64,000 nucleotides of DNA, taken from positions 558,001 to 622,000 of the forward strand of contig JAJNNX010000012.1 of NCBI GenBank assembly GCA_023159155.1, read 5' to 3'. The notes beneath the pieces are model-generated. The model worked only from the letters and a program-made list of their open reading frames with translations. It was not told the origin of the DNA and searched no databases. The translations under genes and the position numbers were made by a program. The DNA is from Ustulina deusta (lineage: Eukaryota; Ascomycota; Sordariomycetes; Xylariales; Xylariaceae). The stretch's first letter is position 1. Each line of letters begins with the position of its first letter. This document shows, piece after piece, positions 11,794 through 25,206 of the stretch.

Positions 11794-13146
11794 ACGAATA
11801 AGAAAGGGGGGTCGTTGACAAGGAGGCAATGTTCCGACCCTGTCGAATCAATCCCTACCAGCCAGTAGATAATTTATTTTGCGGACAGCAAGCCGACATA
11901 TAGAGGGGTATCTAGAAGGGTATATTCGGGGACCAGGATAGAAGATAGATACTTACACAGCATTGATAGAGAGGATGGGCGAAAATGAGCGAATTCTTGA
12001 ATCATTAGGATTTTACCACTTACACTAGGTGTAATGAATGAACGCGCTAGTCCCGCAACTAGCTTATCACACACACACACCCCTTGCGTCTAATGAAGGA
12101 AAAAAAACAAAAAAAAGAAACAAAAAACACGATTGTTCCTCAACTACCTAGCCATCCAATGCCTATAGTAGTTGCATTATGTATCTCTTGTTGACAAAGA
12201 AAGAAACAACGAAGTCTTGTGCTTTGAAGCAGATGTCATGCCCAGTCCTGTCTTGCTGTCGGCGGACGCGACAACTGGCCAAAACGGATCGACCTTGGCT
12301 AATTGATTGGTCCAACAAACAGCGCCAATGCAGAGCATACACTGTGCATGCCCCCTGCCAAAACCCCCGCTAGAACCCCGCTAGGCTGATCCTGTGTTGC
12401 CTGAAGCCCCAAGGTGGCCAACCAGCGCCGTGCCAGTGCGGCCCGGTGGAGACCCAATACGTGGCTTGGCCTTCGGTCGGGCCTTAGGTAAGCTATTGTC
12501 CCAGCAACCAGACCCAGCCACATCTTTTATTTACTTACTTGGGTTTCTTGGGCGGCGCTGCACCTCCCGGTCACCTTGCTTGCGCTGCAAAATCGAATAG
12601 GAGTGCCAATTAATTGTGGACGTGCTTTTCTCCCGCCCTCTTCTCCAAACCTGATCGTCATTGTCGTCACTCGCTACACATCACGAACTACCAACCTCTC
12701 ATTCTCGTACATAGAAGGGCCATACGTGAAAGAAGAACGAGATCCTGTCGACAATCCACTCTCTATACCGAGACAGCCTCTCTCTTCATTCCAACCCAGC
12801 TTTGCCAATCTTCGCCGACTGGAAAGCTGCTGAACTTCTTACTAAGTTGCAACACCGTCATCTACATTCCTCCCAGATCTCCATCACATCACCGGCCACC
12901 ACCGTCAACAAACCCACACCACCCTGATCTGTTGTGTGCACTATTGATCTGACAGGAACTCCATTCATAAAGGTTCGACATCTTTGGCGTCGACCGCATT
13001 CCACGATCTCGCCATCGCAAATTGTCGCCGCCCGTCTCCGCATTCCTGCGCTGCTGCGCGCCCCGGCCAGCCACGCCGTCGCTCCACGGGAGGGCGGAGG
13101 TGGATAGAGAGACCACGAGTTTAGGAATCCAACACTCGTCGGCGGA
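11794..13146. other. Intergenic, pyrimidine-rich leader of the Fig1 gene
   Basis: 1.35 kb without a supported gene. From about 12620 to 13000 the + strand is rich in C and T, as is common for long promoter/5' UTR regions of highly expressed filamentous fungal genes. An A-rich stretch (12099-12130) follows the MFS gene. Confidence 0.45.
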
Positions 13147-14071
13147 ATGGAAACAGCAAGATTCCAGTTAGGGTGGTATCGTGAGTGCCGCCCAGAGAGG
13201 CACGCCGTGTGTGAGTGTGTGCTGACGAGGCTGTGTAGGGTTCATACCGTTCCTAGGATACCACCATGTTTTGATGATTCTGATAGCAGTCTCCATCATA
13301 TTATTATGTGAGTACAATTCGCCTTTTCACTGGGTTGCGTTACGTCTGCTGACCTGTCGATGGATAGCACTCCTCTTAGCAGGCTGCTCATCTTCCTCGC
13401 CGCTTATACCCGACATCTTCCTTCTCTCCATGTACTATAAACATTACACAGCGGTTCCCGACACCGCGCAGGTCGATTACAACGTCAACCAAGCCATCAG
13501 CAACATTGTAGGATCCGCCCACTTACAAGTCCGTGTCGGCTACTTCGGAATATGTATCAACACGGACGGCGGCTCCTGGTTATGTAATAACAATGCGACG
13601 GCGCTAGCCAACGATCTATCCGTCGACCAGGACCCGTTGAATCTCATTTGGCTTGCTGGCCAGTTCAAGGACATGATCGTGTTCCCGTACCTGCTCATCA
13701 TCGCCATCATATTCGCCTTCGTCTGCTTCCTACTACTGGCCACCTTTCCCGGCTGGCATGAGGAAGAGGACAGCGAGGGTTCGGAGCGCGAGATCAAGCC
13801 CTTCCCTAGTCGGCCGGTATCGCAAATCGCCCTAGCCATCATCTTCATCGCTTCTGTCTTCGTTCTGGTATCCGTGCTGTGGCAGCACACGGCATCAGTA
13901 GCCGCCTCCATCATAGCGCAGGACTTCGGCAATGGTAGTGTTAGGTCGGGGGTTGGTACTAGCGCCATTGTTATGGGGTGGTTCAGTTTCGCCTTGCTCA
14001 TCATTGTCACCATCGGCTTATTAGTCATGATATTGAGTATCAGGGTGCTCACACAGCTGGCTGATGCGTGA
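13147..14071 (+). CDS. Fig1-domain membrane protein (Ca2+ regulator/membrane fusion family)
   Basis: Four-helix membrane protein of the Fig1 family. In yeast, Fig1 takes part in low-affinity calcium influx and cell fusion during mating; filamentous fungal homologues act in mating and hyphal growth. Proposed exons are 13147-13180, 13239-13307 and 13368-14071, giving 268 aa. The first intron starts GTGAGT; the second (60 bp) is a multiple of three. After helix 1 (HHVLMILIAVSIILL) comes the family signature LLLAGCSSSSPLIPDIFLLSM. The extracellular loop with VRVGYFGICI and Cys residues in GSWLCNN matches the GxxGxxxxC-type claudin-like motif of the family. Three further helices follow (about 172-195, 215-237, 245-262). 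The sequence is complete and undamaged. Family assignment is from motif memory, function by analogy. Confidence 0.82.
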
Positions 14072-16679
14072 TCCAGACATGTTTAGGCGGCTCGCTCGGA
14101 GGCTGTCAGCAATTGCGGCATAGGACCGCATGCGGTGGCGATTGTGTATATGGTATCGACTGCAAGTACAAGAGAGGATTCTCGATCAGCATCTGGGAAC
14201 GGAGTTAGAAAGAATGGTTGGGTTTTCGTGGGTTTAGGATTGGTCCCCACGCCTCTACGGCCCTATCGGCACATATCTCGGGGAACACGACGACAAGCGA
14301 CCCCCCTAGTGAAGATACTAGAATTATGAGGAGAATACGACGGATCAAAGAGAATTGGAATTTTCGTGCGAGCGAAAGGATGACCGATACATGAGACCGA
14401 CGAAATCTTGCTCCTATGTGGGATGCCTGTCTGTATACAAATAAATCTTGTAATGGGGAAAATCGAAGTGGCGTTTGGAATTTGGGACTTGATCTTGACC
14501 TAGTAGCTCAATAATGAATTGCTATTGGTTACTTTATCGCGACCCAGTGCCGAGTAGCTTCTTCGCAACAGTTTTCATATTAACATATCTATCAGAAGTA
14601 AATTCACGTTTTTTGCACAAATGGCTGAAATGCCAAGTTTTGATGCCATCACTAGGCCATTCTCTAATCAAAACTACCCAAAATTATGAATCCCTATACG
14701 CTTCATTTTGCGAGAACACGCCGCCCAGTATCGTGCGAATCTGCCGTAGCGAGGTATACAGCTACAGCGTTCAAGCACCTCCTAGCTCGACAGGGTACGC
14801 GACTTGAGGACTCAACTACGAATCAGACATTGGTGCGCCGCGCCTTCGTGACGCTCCAAAGCACGGAAACGAAGGGAGCGAGATGTATACAGATAAATTA
14901 CCCAATAGGAGTAAATTCCGTCCTCTTGCGCAACATTAACGTTTGTTATCTATCTCCATGGTTGGCTCAGATGATGAACTCTCACACCAGTTTAGCAATC
15001 ATGTTATATTAGATTGTTTATAGGTATCTCAGCTAAGACGATGGAAACAGAATGTGTCACGGATAATACACCGTTGATACTCACGGAGTATTAACGGCGT
15101 CGTTTTTGCTCCGTCACAGAGTGACATCCCGAGCTACTTCCGCCAATCTTCTGCGCTATCTAAGTACATATCTAACTTTGAAGTAGTCACGATGCTTTAC
15201 TCAAGTGCTAGGATGCCCATCTGCGAGAAGCTAAGTTACGGCCAAGTCGTGCTCTGTAATCCAGGCGCTCTGTATCCTCTAGTTTAATGACGTTATTTGG
15301 GAAAGTAGTTGTGATTTTTTTAGCAACATATTATACTATAATTCGTGGAATGATCGTTGTGTCTTACTTGATAACCTACTAGTACGGAATGACGCCGTAT
15401 GCTCCTTGTAAGTGTCAATCATTCCATCGATGAATGCTAGAAACTCTTCCCACGAACCTGAGTTATTGTTTTCTCTTTCTCCAATTCTGCCTACCGTCGG
15501 AAAGAGGTTGCATATTTAACCCCTATTAACCCTTGGATATACACTGCTTACTTTATAATCGAACAACAACGTATCTCGATACGCCCAGTAAGTTATAAGA
15601 GCTAGATTGTATTAGTATCTTATGAGATATCTGTCAGGGATATATATCACACCTGCCTATGGGAATGGATATAGCAGGATTCTGTATATATGAGTGGCGC
15701 CCCCCTAGATATTGGAGGGTTCAAGAATCAATGGACCACTCTATTGAGCCCTAACTAATACTTACCTACTTCCTGACTACAAATAGGTCTGTCTATTCAC
15801 TCTAGGACACCTACCTCTAACAATATCATGGTGTTTGCTGCAATGTAAGAGCCCCTGGAATAATAAATCGGCTCAAGGTAATTTGGAACAGCGAAAAGAG
15901 AGGCCCATTGGCTATGAAGACATTTCACGTCCCCTTAACTCCATTATGCCGTGCACCTAATCGGTGCTCCATTGTTGGAAATAACTGTGTACACAAGCTA
16001 GTATGTCCACGTGGTGACTGCGATGCCGTCATAATTGTGGTTACAAGTAGCGTTAGCCTGGCCATTGGAATGTAATAACCGCGGTTGGTGTGACCAACAT
16101 GGCCACTGGGTTTTGACCTCGTGCTAGCCGGTGTGGCATGAGGCGGCACAAGGGATTAAGGTATGTGTTGCAAAGTAAGGGGCGTAAGTCCATTATCACG
16201 AGTTCTGTATCTTGGGCAAGTTCAACTTTTTATTTATTTACGTTATCTATTCAACAGCCCAAACTACCTGCCTCGGAGTTAATGCTACCTGAACTCACAA
16301 CATGTTAGAAAATACCTAGTTTCCATATATCGTTAAATAGATGTTCATATCAAACTAGGATTAATAAAACTTGCATATTACAGCACTATCTATGTCATGG
16401 AGGGGATTATTAGACCACCTAAGTAGTATCTAGAGTAACCGCACGTTTGTGTTGGCATCACACATGCACAGCATTTACAGTGTTCGCTCCCTTATATACC
16501 AGGTAGTGCAAGCAAACCCGGTATGAATTTGCTATACTTGTAACAATCGAATCCCATTTATTCTACTTGGTCCCCTGAAGAAAAGAGAATGTTGAGCGTA
16601 AGCATGCGTTTCGTATTATTACTTATTCATACCTCCACTACCTGCCGGCGGAACCAGTCTTTCCACCATCACAAATGAA
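14072..16679. other. Gene desert
   Basis: 2.6 kb with no ORF showing a domain and no RNA gene recognised. Composition is ordinary with modest A+T excess. Short ORFs at 14514-15012 lack coding character. Confidence 0.5.
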
Positions 16680-18216
16680 ATGTTGAACTTATTCAAGATG
16701 ATTTCATTTGATCTATCAAACCTCACCCCCGATGAGCAGGAGGAGGTCTTGAACGGACCAGCTCTCCCTCCGCCTCCCGGTGTGGTGCCAAATTTCGACA
16801 ATCCGGGAAGGTGGAATTACTGGGGCATACTCACGAACGTGCTCTGTCTAACGATAACGCTTGCTGTGATCGGACTAAGAGCCTATGTCAAAATCTTCTG
16901 CGTAAAGAAACCCCGCATCGAGGACTGTAAGTATTTGATTTGACTTAGATAATAACAAATGATCACTAGAGTTGACTTCTGTGAGGCAGATCTCATACTA
17001 CTAGCATTGGTAAGACACTAAGATGCTAGTGGCATAATATCATAAGAGAGTTGAATCTGATTTGAGCAGGCAACTTACGTCGGCACTATATACTGCGACA
17101 TCTGGATGATACGAGACGGCGTCCTTTTCGCGCACCAGTGGGACATCCGTGTGAAACAACTAGGCAAAATCATATACGTATGCAACAATCATATGCCTGG
17201 GATACTACCGTCAAGGGAGCAAAAAAACAGCTAATGTTTGCACAGATCCTACACATTGGGGCTAACTTATGCGCCGTCACTATTATGATTCTCAAAGCCG
17301 CAATCCTTCTCGAATGGATCCGAATATTCGTGCCCCCGGGCACGCGGAACCTTTTCTTCTGGACTAGCACTATTCTAATCGGCCTTCATACCACTTTTTA
17401 CATTGCCTGGGTCATCATCGAGAACCTTTCTTGTATCCCACATCGCAGGATATGGGATCTCACGATTCCGCATGGTAAATGTATAGATGTTAGACTGATC
17501 TACCTTCCGGTAGCTGCCATTAACCTCTTTGCGGATATCATTATTCTTCTTCTCCCACAAAGGACTATATGGACTCTCCACATGACCATCAAGAAGAAGA
17601 TTGGCGTGGCTCTGGTCTTTGCAATTGGCATTTTGTGAGTGAAAAAAGGAAAAAAAGAACCCTCCATTTGAGAAAGATGCTGATTCTAGCGCTTAACTTT
17701 TACAGCGCTTGTCTATCAGCTGCGATTCGTCTGCATGTAACACTTGTCTTCTACGCGTCCGAGGACATAGTCTTTACAGAAGGTGGGATGTATCTATGGG
17801 CACTAGCCGAGATGACATGTTTGTTCCTCGTCTTCTGTGTACCCTCAATTCCCAGGATGTTTGTGGACGGGGGGCTAAAAACCAGAGTCAAGACGGTGTT
17901 GTCATGGTGTAGTCGGAGCACCAAGACCGGGGACAGCGACTCGGAATCCTCACCGCAGCTGGTTGTTGCTAATCGCCCTCGCTCAGGCGCATTTCGGCCA
18001 CGGCAAGAAACTCTGTACTCGATTGATTCAGCCTTGGGGCCTACCACTGAGATCACGGCCGGCGGATACGACGACCACACATATCAAGGGATGATTGGCA
18101 TTTTGCGCACGAGAGAAATTTTGACGGCGGTAACCCCCGCGGCTAAAGATCTTTCCAATACCGAGGGCACCGAAGAAGGGGGGTCCGAGAAACATCCACG
18201 GTCGATGTTGCGTTGA
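16680..18216 (+). CDS. Fungal rhodopsin-like integral membrane protein
   Basis: Complete seven-helix member of the fungal rhodopsin-like family, 424 aa, from exons 16680-16926, 16990-17009, 17070-17177, 17246-17634 and 17706-18216. The 20-bp second exon is needed to rebuild IEDYLILLALATYVGT, the family's helix 2 region. Further signatures are LKAAILLEWIRIFVP (helix 3 end), YIAWVIIENLSCIPHRRIWD, and the NLFADIIILLLPQ motif. Helix 6-7 reads YLWALAEMTCLFLVFCVPSIP. The long cytoplasmic tail is polar, rich in Ser, Thr and Glu, and ends PRSMLR. A second in-frame ATG lies at residue 7, so the start is uncertain by six residues. It shares the family of the partial gene at 1-904 but the two are clearly divergent. 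Role unknown. Confidence 0.85.
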
Positions 18217-19824
18217 TACACACACAAGAGCGAGACGGCGCAAGGGGGCTATTGTAATGTCACCTATCTTCTTACGGCGACAACAGAAAAATTCGAAAGA
18301 TGAGGCCCCCAGTGCACATGCACAACAGCGACCATGTGCGGTTAAGTGGAATGTGGGCCATTGATTGCTTGTCCAGAAAGCTATCTTGGGATTCTGTGTA
18401 GCACTTAGTAATGCTCTTACTGTAATTCACTGACTTCTCATCCCATGGGCTTTATGTACAGACACTCTTCCCGTTAGGTATCGTGACGCAGTAGATATTG
18501 TATTCAGTATACTGCCTACCACGGAGCTGTCTTCCTTTGGAAATAGCCCCGCGTCTTGATAATATTAGGCTCGACGATGTGACTCAACTTGCAGTAGTGT
18601 GTGCAATTCTTCCATCATTGTTCTCGCCGCAAAAAGAATGAGGTACAGCGATATCGCCCGATTTGGAGATAAAACTGGTAGGTTGTATTCGCATGTACGA
18701 CAGAACTCCCCCACATTGGGGCCTTGTTGTACGAATAGCCGACTTGGTATTGTATGACGGCCATGAGGGTAAGGGGACATTGGAGTGGGAGAAGGACGGA
18801 CCCCAACTTGGTCATTCGATTGTCAGATCACAAATGGAATGTGTGATGTAGAAGTTGTTTGGGGGCCGATGGGTCGATGGGGGCGCAGGTCAAGTCGTGC
18901 CGGGAGATTCCTTGCATCTGAATGTAGAGTATATAACATCCAAAGAAGATAAGGAGCAAAATGTCACTAAGACAGACGACGAGAATTCCGGGAAATGCGT
19001 CCCTCGGCACCAGTCGCCGATGGTAAAGACCTTGAGCCTAGAAGTATTTGATTGCTAGGATCATGGCAACTCCGTATGAAAGGATCGATCCTTAGTGAAG
19101 ATTCATCAAAGAGTGCAACTAACTACCTTATCAGTAAATAGCAAATCAGTGTCTTCAGGTGATTGGCAGCCTCGCATTCACCAACAAGGGGGAAATGCGG
19201 CCCAGCAATCTGAATACCATTCGCTGATCTATTTGTATGCATTCCTTTTTTAGCGAGCACCACCACAGAGATATGCATGTTCCTCAAAACATCGCAGGAC
19301 CAACACACTGTTTCTATATTAACATGTATAACTATAGATAAGGTTAACTTAAATCCAAGTATATCCCATGTCATCCGAACTCGCTGCGCGGCTGCATCGC
19401 GTAACAGGACGCCGTATCTTATGCAATGATACACCTTGAAATGGGGTCCGGAGAAGAAGTACCAAAGGCGCAGCGAGTGGCCTTCACATTATACTTCGGC
19501 ATTTCCAAGTATTCGGTAAGAGACGATGCAGGCTACGGTATACTCTAGGGTGAGCCTTTTACATGTGATATGACGAGTTGGCAGGCTCATCCATGACAGA
19601 AAGGAATGCTGTCGATTACCAACATCCTCACGGCGTGCAAGGTAAGGACGACATATAAATGTGCTCCTTCCTGGGTGCGTCTAGGATAACTTGAAGACCC
19701 CCCTCTTAGGAGCACAGAGTCCTTGCGATACCTTCATCTTTCCGCATCCTCTCGTTTTCTTGTTCTTGTTCTTCTTCTTTTTTTCACAGAAAAGCTACTG
19801 AAATATATAGAAAGTGTCATTACA
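18217..19824. other. Intergenic, no gene seen
   Basis: 1.6 kb between the rhodopsin-like gene and the MFS transporter. The last 150 bases before 19825 are T/C-rich, as a promoter and leader. ORFs at 18565-19434 show no domain and no splice continuation. Confidence 0.5.
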
Positions 19825-21891
19825 ATGTCGGCCGATGCTGCCGCACCCCCCTCTCCTACGGAGTCTGCATCTTCGTCTGTATCAGACTATAAACGCAATT
19901 CTGACGGCACCGAGAAGAATTCAGTGCCTGACGCGGTTGGGACTGCCGCCGCCGCCGATGAGGCGCAGCGCCCACCAGAAGATGACTGGAAACCGTCGAG
20001 ACACCAGAAGGCAATTATCTACACGCTCGCTATTACTAGCTTGATCGTTGCCCTTGATGCCACCATCGTCATTACGCCATTAAGTGTAAACTCCTCGTTC
20101 TACTAGGGTTATGCCATGAGAAGGTGCTGATGGGGACTCAAATAGGCGATCATCCAAGATCTAGAAGGGACCGCTACCCAAGCTTTCTGGATCGGCACAT
20201 CGTATCTTCTCGTCAATGCCGTGACGATGCCTGTCATATGCGCTGTTAGTGATGTATTCGGTCGTCATCACTGCTTAACATTCGCCCTTGTCGCTTTCGC
20301 CGTCGGCACCGTCCTCTGTGCCGTCGCGAAGGACATTGGAACACTACTAGTCGGCCGTTCTATCCAGGGAATCGGTGGTGGCGGGATTCACAGTTTAGGG
20401 TTGGTGATTCAGACTGACATTGTACCGCTCCGACATCGTCCGAAGTGGTATGGGCTGACGTGAGTAATTCCTGGCGGTTCGTCCAAGTCGAGATCAACAC
20501 TAATAAGATTATTCACAGTCTAGGGTTCTGGGCCCTTGGATTGGCCATTGGTCCCATCATTGGAGGCGCTGTTGTTCATGGTACAACTTGGCGCTGGATA
20601 TTCTATCTGATGTTCCCCTTTTTGGCGTTTGGTCTGGTCTCCGTACCATATCTCTTAACTTTAAACCCGAGAAAGGCCACCATTAATGAGAAGTTGGCGC
20701 GGATTGACTGGGTTGGGTCATCCATCTTCACTGGGTCCGCAACTTCGTTCCTCATCGCTGTGTCATGGGGCGGTTCGCAGGTACGTATGACGTTCGTTCG
20801 GTGAAGTGAATCATATATGCCTGAGGATTTTTCTTACCTTCGTGGCCAGGAGGCGCTGTGGACGAGACAAGAATAAGCCATGCTGACTATATTATAACCT
20901 AGTTTGAATGGAATAGCGCTCATACCTTGGTCCCTTTGATCGTAGGCTTTGTGGGCTTGCTCACTACCGTATTATACGAGAAACTGTGGGCAAAGGAGCC
21001 TTTCCTACGACACAGCCTATACCATAACGCTTCATCAGTCGTCGCCTATTTATGTGGCTGCATCCAGGGCATGGTAGTAAGAATACCCCCGTACCTGTAC
21101 CAAGCGAGTATTTCTTGACGCTGACCCTTGCTTTCCGACAGATGTACGGCTTCCTGTACTAGTAAGTCCTTCACTGAAGTCCTGGCCAGTGACAATGTCT
21201 AATACAGGAGTCTAGTGGCCCATTCTTCTTCTTATCTATAAAGGGGTTTTCCCCGCTTGACACTGGTGTGGCAATGCTGCCAGCGACTCTAACTGTGACG
21301 AGTGCTGGCATCATTTGCGGCCGCATAGTGACACGCTACAATAACTACCGGTGGGCTATCTGTGTCGGCTGGTTTGTTGCGTGTATCGGCGCCGGATTGT
21401 TCCTCATTTGGCCCCATAACAACACCGCTGCGGTCTGGGTGGTGACGTATCTCGTCATTGGTACCGGACAAGGCGCTATCCTCAATGCCCAGAATTTTGC
21501 TTCGCAAGCGATGTGTAAAGAAGGTGACGAGGCCGCGGCCGCGTCAATGTATGCCTTCGTTCGGCAATTCGGCATGGCCCTTGGAGTCGGCATCGGTGGG
21601 ACGACATTCCAAAACATAATGGCAATCAAGTTAAGGTGGCTCGGGCTTCCAGTCGAGATTGCCAAGCAAGCCGAGAGCTATATTAGCGTGTTGCATCAGC
21701 TGCCTGCCGGAGACTACAAAGATAAGGTGATGGAGGCTTACAAGTTTGGGTTCACTGGGCTCTATGCTTTCTATCTCGGCGTCTCTGTCGTTGCCTTGGT
21801 GATGTCCCTCCTCTTCATCAAGAATGTCGACCTAACTCGCCGCCTCGAGAGTGAGCATCGGCTCGATGGAAGCCGTTGGGAGAAGCAGTGA
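19825..21891 (+). CDS. MFS drug-type transporter (14-TM, DHA2-like)
   Basis: Proton-driven export carrier of the large fungal 14-TM drug:H+ antiporter group, often associated with toxin or drug efflux. Exons proposed: 19825-20085, 20146-20459, 20519-20780, 20903-21076, 21142-21161 and 21216-21891, giving 568 aa. The N-terminal 65 residues are polar and Ala/Ser/Pro-rich. Helix 1 ends ALDATIVITPLS (motif D1-like). QAFWIGTSYLLVNAV and FGRHHCLTFALVAF form the loop 2-3 region, then VGRSIQGIGGGG. The 20-bp fifth exon is required: with acceptor at 21215 it reads MYGFLYYGPFFFLSIKGFSP, the usual family sequence, whereas the nearer AG at 21206-21207 would create a stop. The C-terminus is short and charged. 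The gene looks intact; substrate unknown. Confidence 0.85.
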
Positions 21892-23799
21892 AACTGATTT
21901 GCTATTGCCAATACGTTGGGCAAACAGGATTGACGCAAGATTGACGCAAGATTGCAGTGGGTAATGCTAAAGGGATTTCTTGTATTACCGCATCCAGGAA
22001 GCTATTTACCTGGGTGCTTCATCAGCTAAACTAGAGATTCTAAAAGGTAAATAGCGTCAGAAACCAGATCATACTTTCGCCGAATAAATTCACGAATAGG
22101 GACGACCTGCGGTCATCTTATCCAATTGATGATTGAGTGGTGATTTGCGACGAACCTTTTATTATCAGATCGCCTATCGTAGGCAAGTCAGGAGCTCAAT
22201 AATTCTCTTTCTAAATGAGCCTTAGTCTACACCGATACCTGCTAGGTGACGCATATAGTGAGCTAGGTTCGATTTCTAATAGCGCTATATGGTTATTCGC
22301 TTTTGGCTCATTTCGGATGTGTCGTCGGATCGAGGCGTTATCTTTAACTTTCAAGTTCAGATGACCACAAAACTACTTATCCACGTTAGGTCTTCCTCCC
22401 ATGAGAACAAGCTGCATTGCCATTGCAGTAAGGTGGAATTGGAGTGCACGTAATCATTAGGACTGCCCTGCTAAATTATCAACAAGAGGAGAGAGAGCAC
22501 AAACGCTGGCCGTAATTCCGATATGGGGGCCCAAAGACAAGAATAGGTACCGATTTAATCGTGGCAGCCAAAGAACCAATGGGGGTACCACCCCCAGGAT
22601 CAAAGTTATTATCGCTGCCGTTAAAAGCTACATGTATTGAATAGAGACGAACGAGGCAGGTGAAGTTTTAGGTTGTCTCGTGCGATTGGCTAAAAAATAC
22701 GTCGGAAGTCTCCTTAACCTTATGAGTGACTAACAAAACAACAGACGGCGTACCTATATAGTAGGTAAAGTTCAATACCCGTCGAGGACATTCATTGCCT
22801 TTTTACCTTAAAAATAAGAGAGATCAATAGAGTTTGTCCGAGTCCTAATGAGGTCCGATGTCCGTATGCCCACGCGACTGGGCTGTAAAGTGAAACGTAA
22901 ATGATCACTTTATGGTTGTTCGTTAGTGGAGGGGATGTAGGGGGCAGACGCGAAGCCAGGCACTCCCGTGCCGGCGCCTGGTGTCGACGGGAGGTCTACT
23001 GCCGCCTCGCCAAGGGTTTCCCCTGAGTCCGTATAAGCTTGATTGAACCTTATGTAGATTATTAGATCAGGAATGCGTTCTAGGTTAGTGCACCGCTCCA
23101 TCTTCCGGACGTCCATAAACTGGGCATAGCCAAGATTCCTGCTAGTCTAGTAACGGCTGGGAATCTCATGCGGCACATAACCGAGCACCTCGCCAATATC
23201 CGGACAGCAAGAATCTTGAAAAGCCTACATCCTGGTTCGGATTGTTGGTATTTCATGAGAGTTACACATGCACCTCATAGGTAGCGGAGGAATTGGATGA
23301 CAACTTCTCGGACCTCCACTCCGAGAGCGAAGTACGAGCGTCGCTATCGACCGCTTGAAGCTATCTGGCCATCAAATCGGTATCCCACTCTAACTCAATG
23401 GGTACCATTTACGTCACCCCTCTGGCCGTCATAGATCGCTACATCAAGGTTGCGTTATGTTCAGGTGAGCATCTTGTCATTGTTGAAACATAAGTCAGCC
23501 CGCTCGGCTGTTGCTACTAGTTAGGTACCGATGCAAGCTCACAGTGATGATAGTCGATGCGTCACGGGCACATCAAATCAAATGTTATCGGATTGGACAA
23601 GCCTACAGAGAGCTCCCAGAGGAATAACGCCTACAATGCTACGGTCAGGGTAGACACATCTACCACGAAGGTGATGCGTGTACACAAGCAGGTCCGTCGA
23701 GACAGCAGTGAGAAGTTCCATGGTGAAATTTTGTGAATGCTAAAAGCCCAGCTTTATTATCCATCATATCTACCTAATCAAAAACATCTCCCACGGCAT
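21892..23799. other. Intergenic, no gene seen
   Basis: 1.9 kb between the MFS transporter and the P450 relic. Two adjacent 12-base copies of a TTGACGCAAGA unit lie at about 21930-21953. No ORF carries a domain. Confidence 0.45.
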
Positions 23800-25206
23800 T
23801 TACCCTGTATGTTCTTTCCTCCTGATCTTCATTCTGACGTTTTCTGGCGGGAAGATTGCGTCTGCAAGCCAATGGTTCTGCGGTCCGTTGCCCTTGTATT
23901 CCGGGGGAAACTCGATGTCGTAGTTCACCAACACGTACGCGATAACCATCTTGAGCTCGAAGTCAACAAGGAACCGGCCGGGACAGGAGTGCTTCTCGTG
24001 ACTGAAGGAGAGGTTCTGTGACCCCGCCGACACGAAGCTCAGACCCGCGAGACCTGCTCGTCCATCTCGGCTGCGCAAGCGCGCGAGAATCGAAAAGGGT
24101 CGTACTTGAGCGGGTTCTCGACGTCGGTTTGCGCGTAGTACGCGACGAATGACACTGTTGATCCTTTAGGGAGGGCAATTTCGTCTTATGTGACTGATAT
24201 ATCGCCGGCCATCTCACGCGCTACACTGCATGATGAGAAAGATTGCAGTCAGAGTGTCTCACGGGCTACACTATCAGCCAGCGTCATGGCTGCTACCTTG
24301 CTCTTGTTCCAAGTACAGGTCGTGTCGTCACCGATGGTTCGAGCGGCCTCGTCACGTAAGGTCGAGACGGCATGGAACTCGGCATCTGAGTCTATGATAT
24401 TGATAAGCAATGCTCGTCTGGTGCATCGAACCGTAGTTGGCGATTCATAGCCTCTTAGTCATGTCGTGTACAGTTAGTGCTTCGTCCCGGCGTTCTTTCA
24501 AACCAAAACGTAACATTCTCTGAAGGTGGACCGCTAGCGTCTCCATGCCTAGGTTCGCGGCCTCCTCTTCTGGTATCTTCATTCTCTCTCGATACATCAG
24601 CTCCAAGTACTCCTCCGGATATTTAATTTGTCGCCTAGCAGCGATACCACCGAGGCGACCAAGGATCGGCCGTAGAAGCTTCGGGCTTGCGCCACTTGAT
24701 CCTGCGCTCATCACAAGTTCATCCGCGATGTTGAGACACGCTTACAGATACTCCTTATTTTGGCTTGTAGATGGTGTTGGTGACTGCCGAGTTGCTGCGG
24801 CGGACTTCACGGAAAAGTGTATCCAACTCACATCATTCATAGTCGGTGGAGGATTCCCCAAGCATGAAGCGAGTAGAGGCTTGGGCTACAATCTACAAAT
24901 CGTGGGCATTAAATCAATGTCTTTCCAAGCCTTGGTGTCGGTTCCGAGGTGAGAATCGATCGCAAGGTCCAACTCATGATTCATAGCTGCATAAACATTC
25001 TCCAAAACGGCGTTTAGATCCGTCTTCACAAGCATCCCACCCCAAGGGTCGTCGGCGAACTTATCGTGACCAGGGCTGTAGAAAGGCTGAATAGTTGCGT
25101 GTTCTGATATAAGCAGCACACACATCTTCATAGACTGCCTTGTATAGCCCGCGAACATCGGTGTGATGCCTCCATCGTGTCCATAGACTGAAACGGGACT
25201 TGCCAC
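23800..25206 (-). pseudogene. Cytochrome P450 pseudogene
   Basis: Broken fungal P450 monooxygenase, read on the minus strand in pieces that lie in the right order but in different frames. 25206-24886 holds an N-terminal part (SPGHDKFADDPWG). About 24890-24720 reads VAQASTRFMLGE with internal stops. 24714-24445 is the mid region. About 24300-24080 contains ADSVARETL, a K-helix ExxR-like region whose Arg codon following ETL is TGA, and ALPKGSTVSFVAYYAQT. 24078-23800 has the haem loop FSHEKHSCPGRF, where the usual FxxGxxxC glycine is replaced by Glu, then ELKMVIAYVLVNYD. Stops and the G-to-E change fit C:G to T:A transitions. The protein cannot be functional as it stands. A weaker extension upstream to about 25300 is possible. 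Confidence 0.75.

Noticed and set aside
21142..21215. Apparent in-frame stop in the 14-TM MFS transporter, suggesting a pseudogene
   Set aside because: Using the acceptor at 21215 instead of the nearer AG restores the expected MYGFLYYGPFFF sequence, so the gene is intact.
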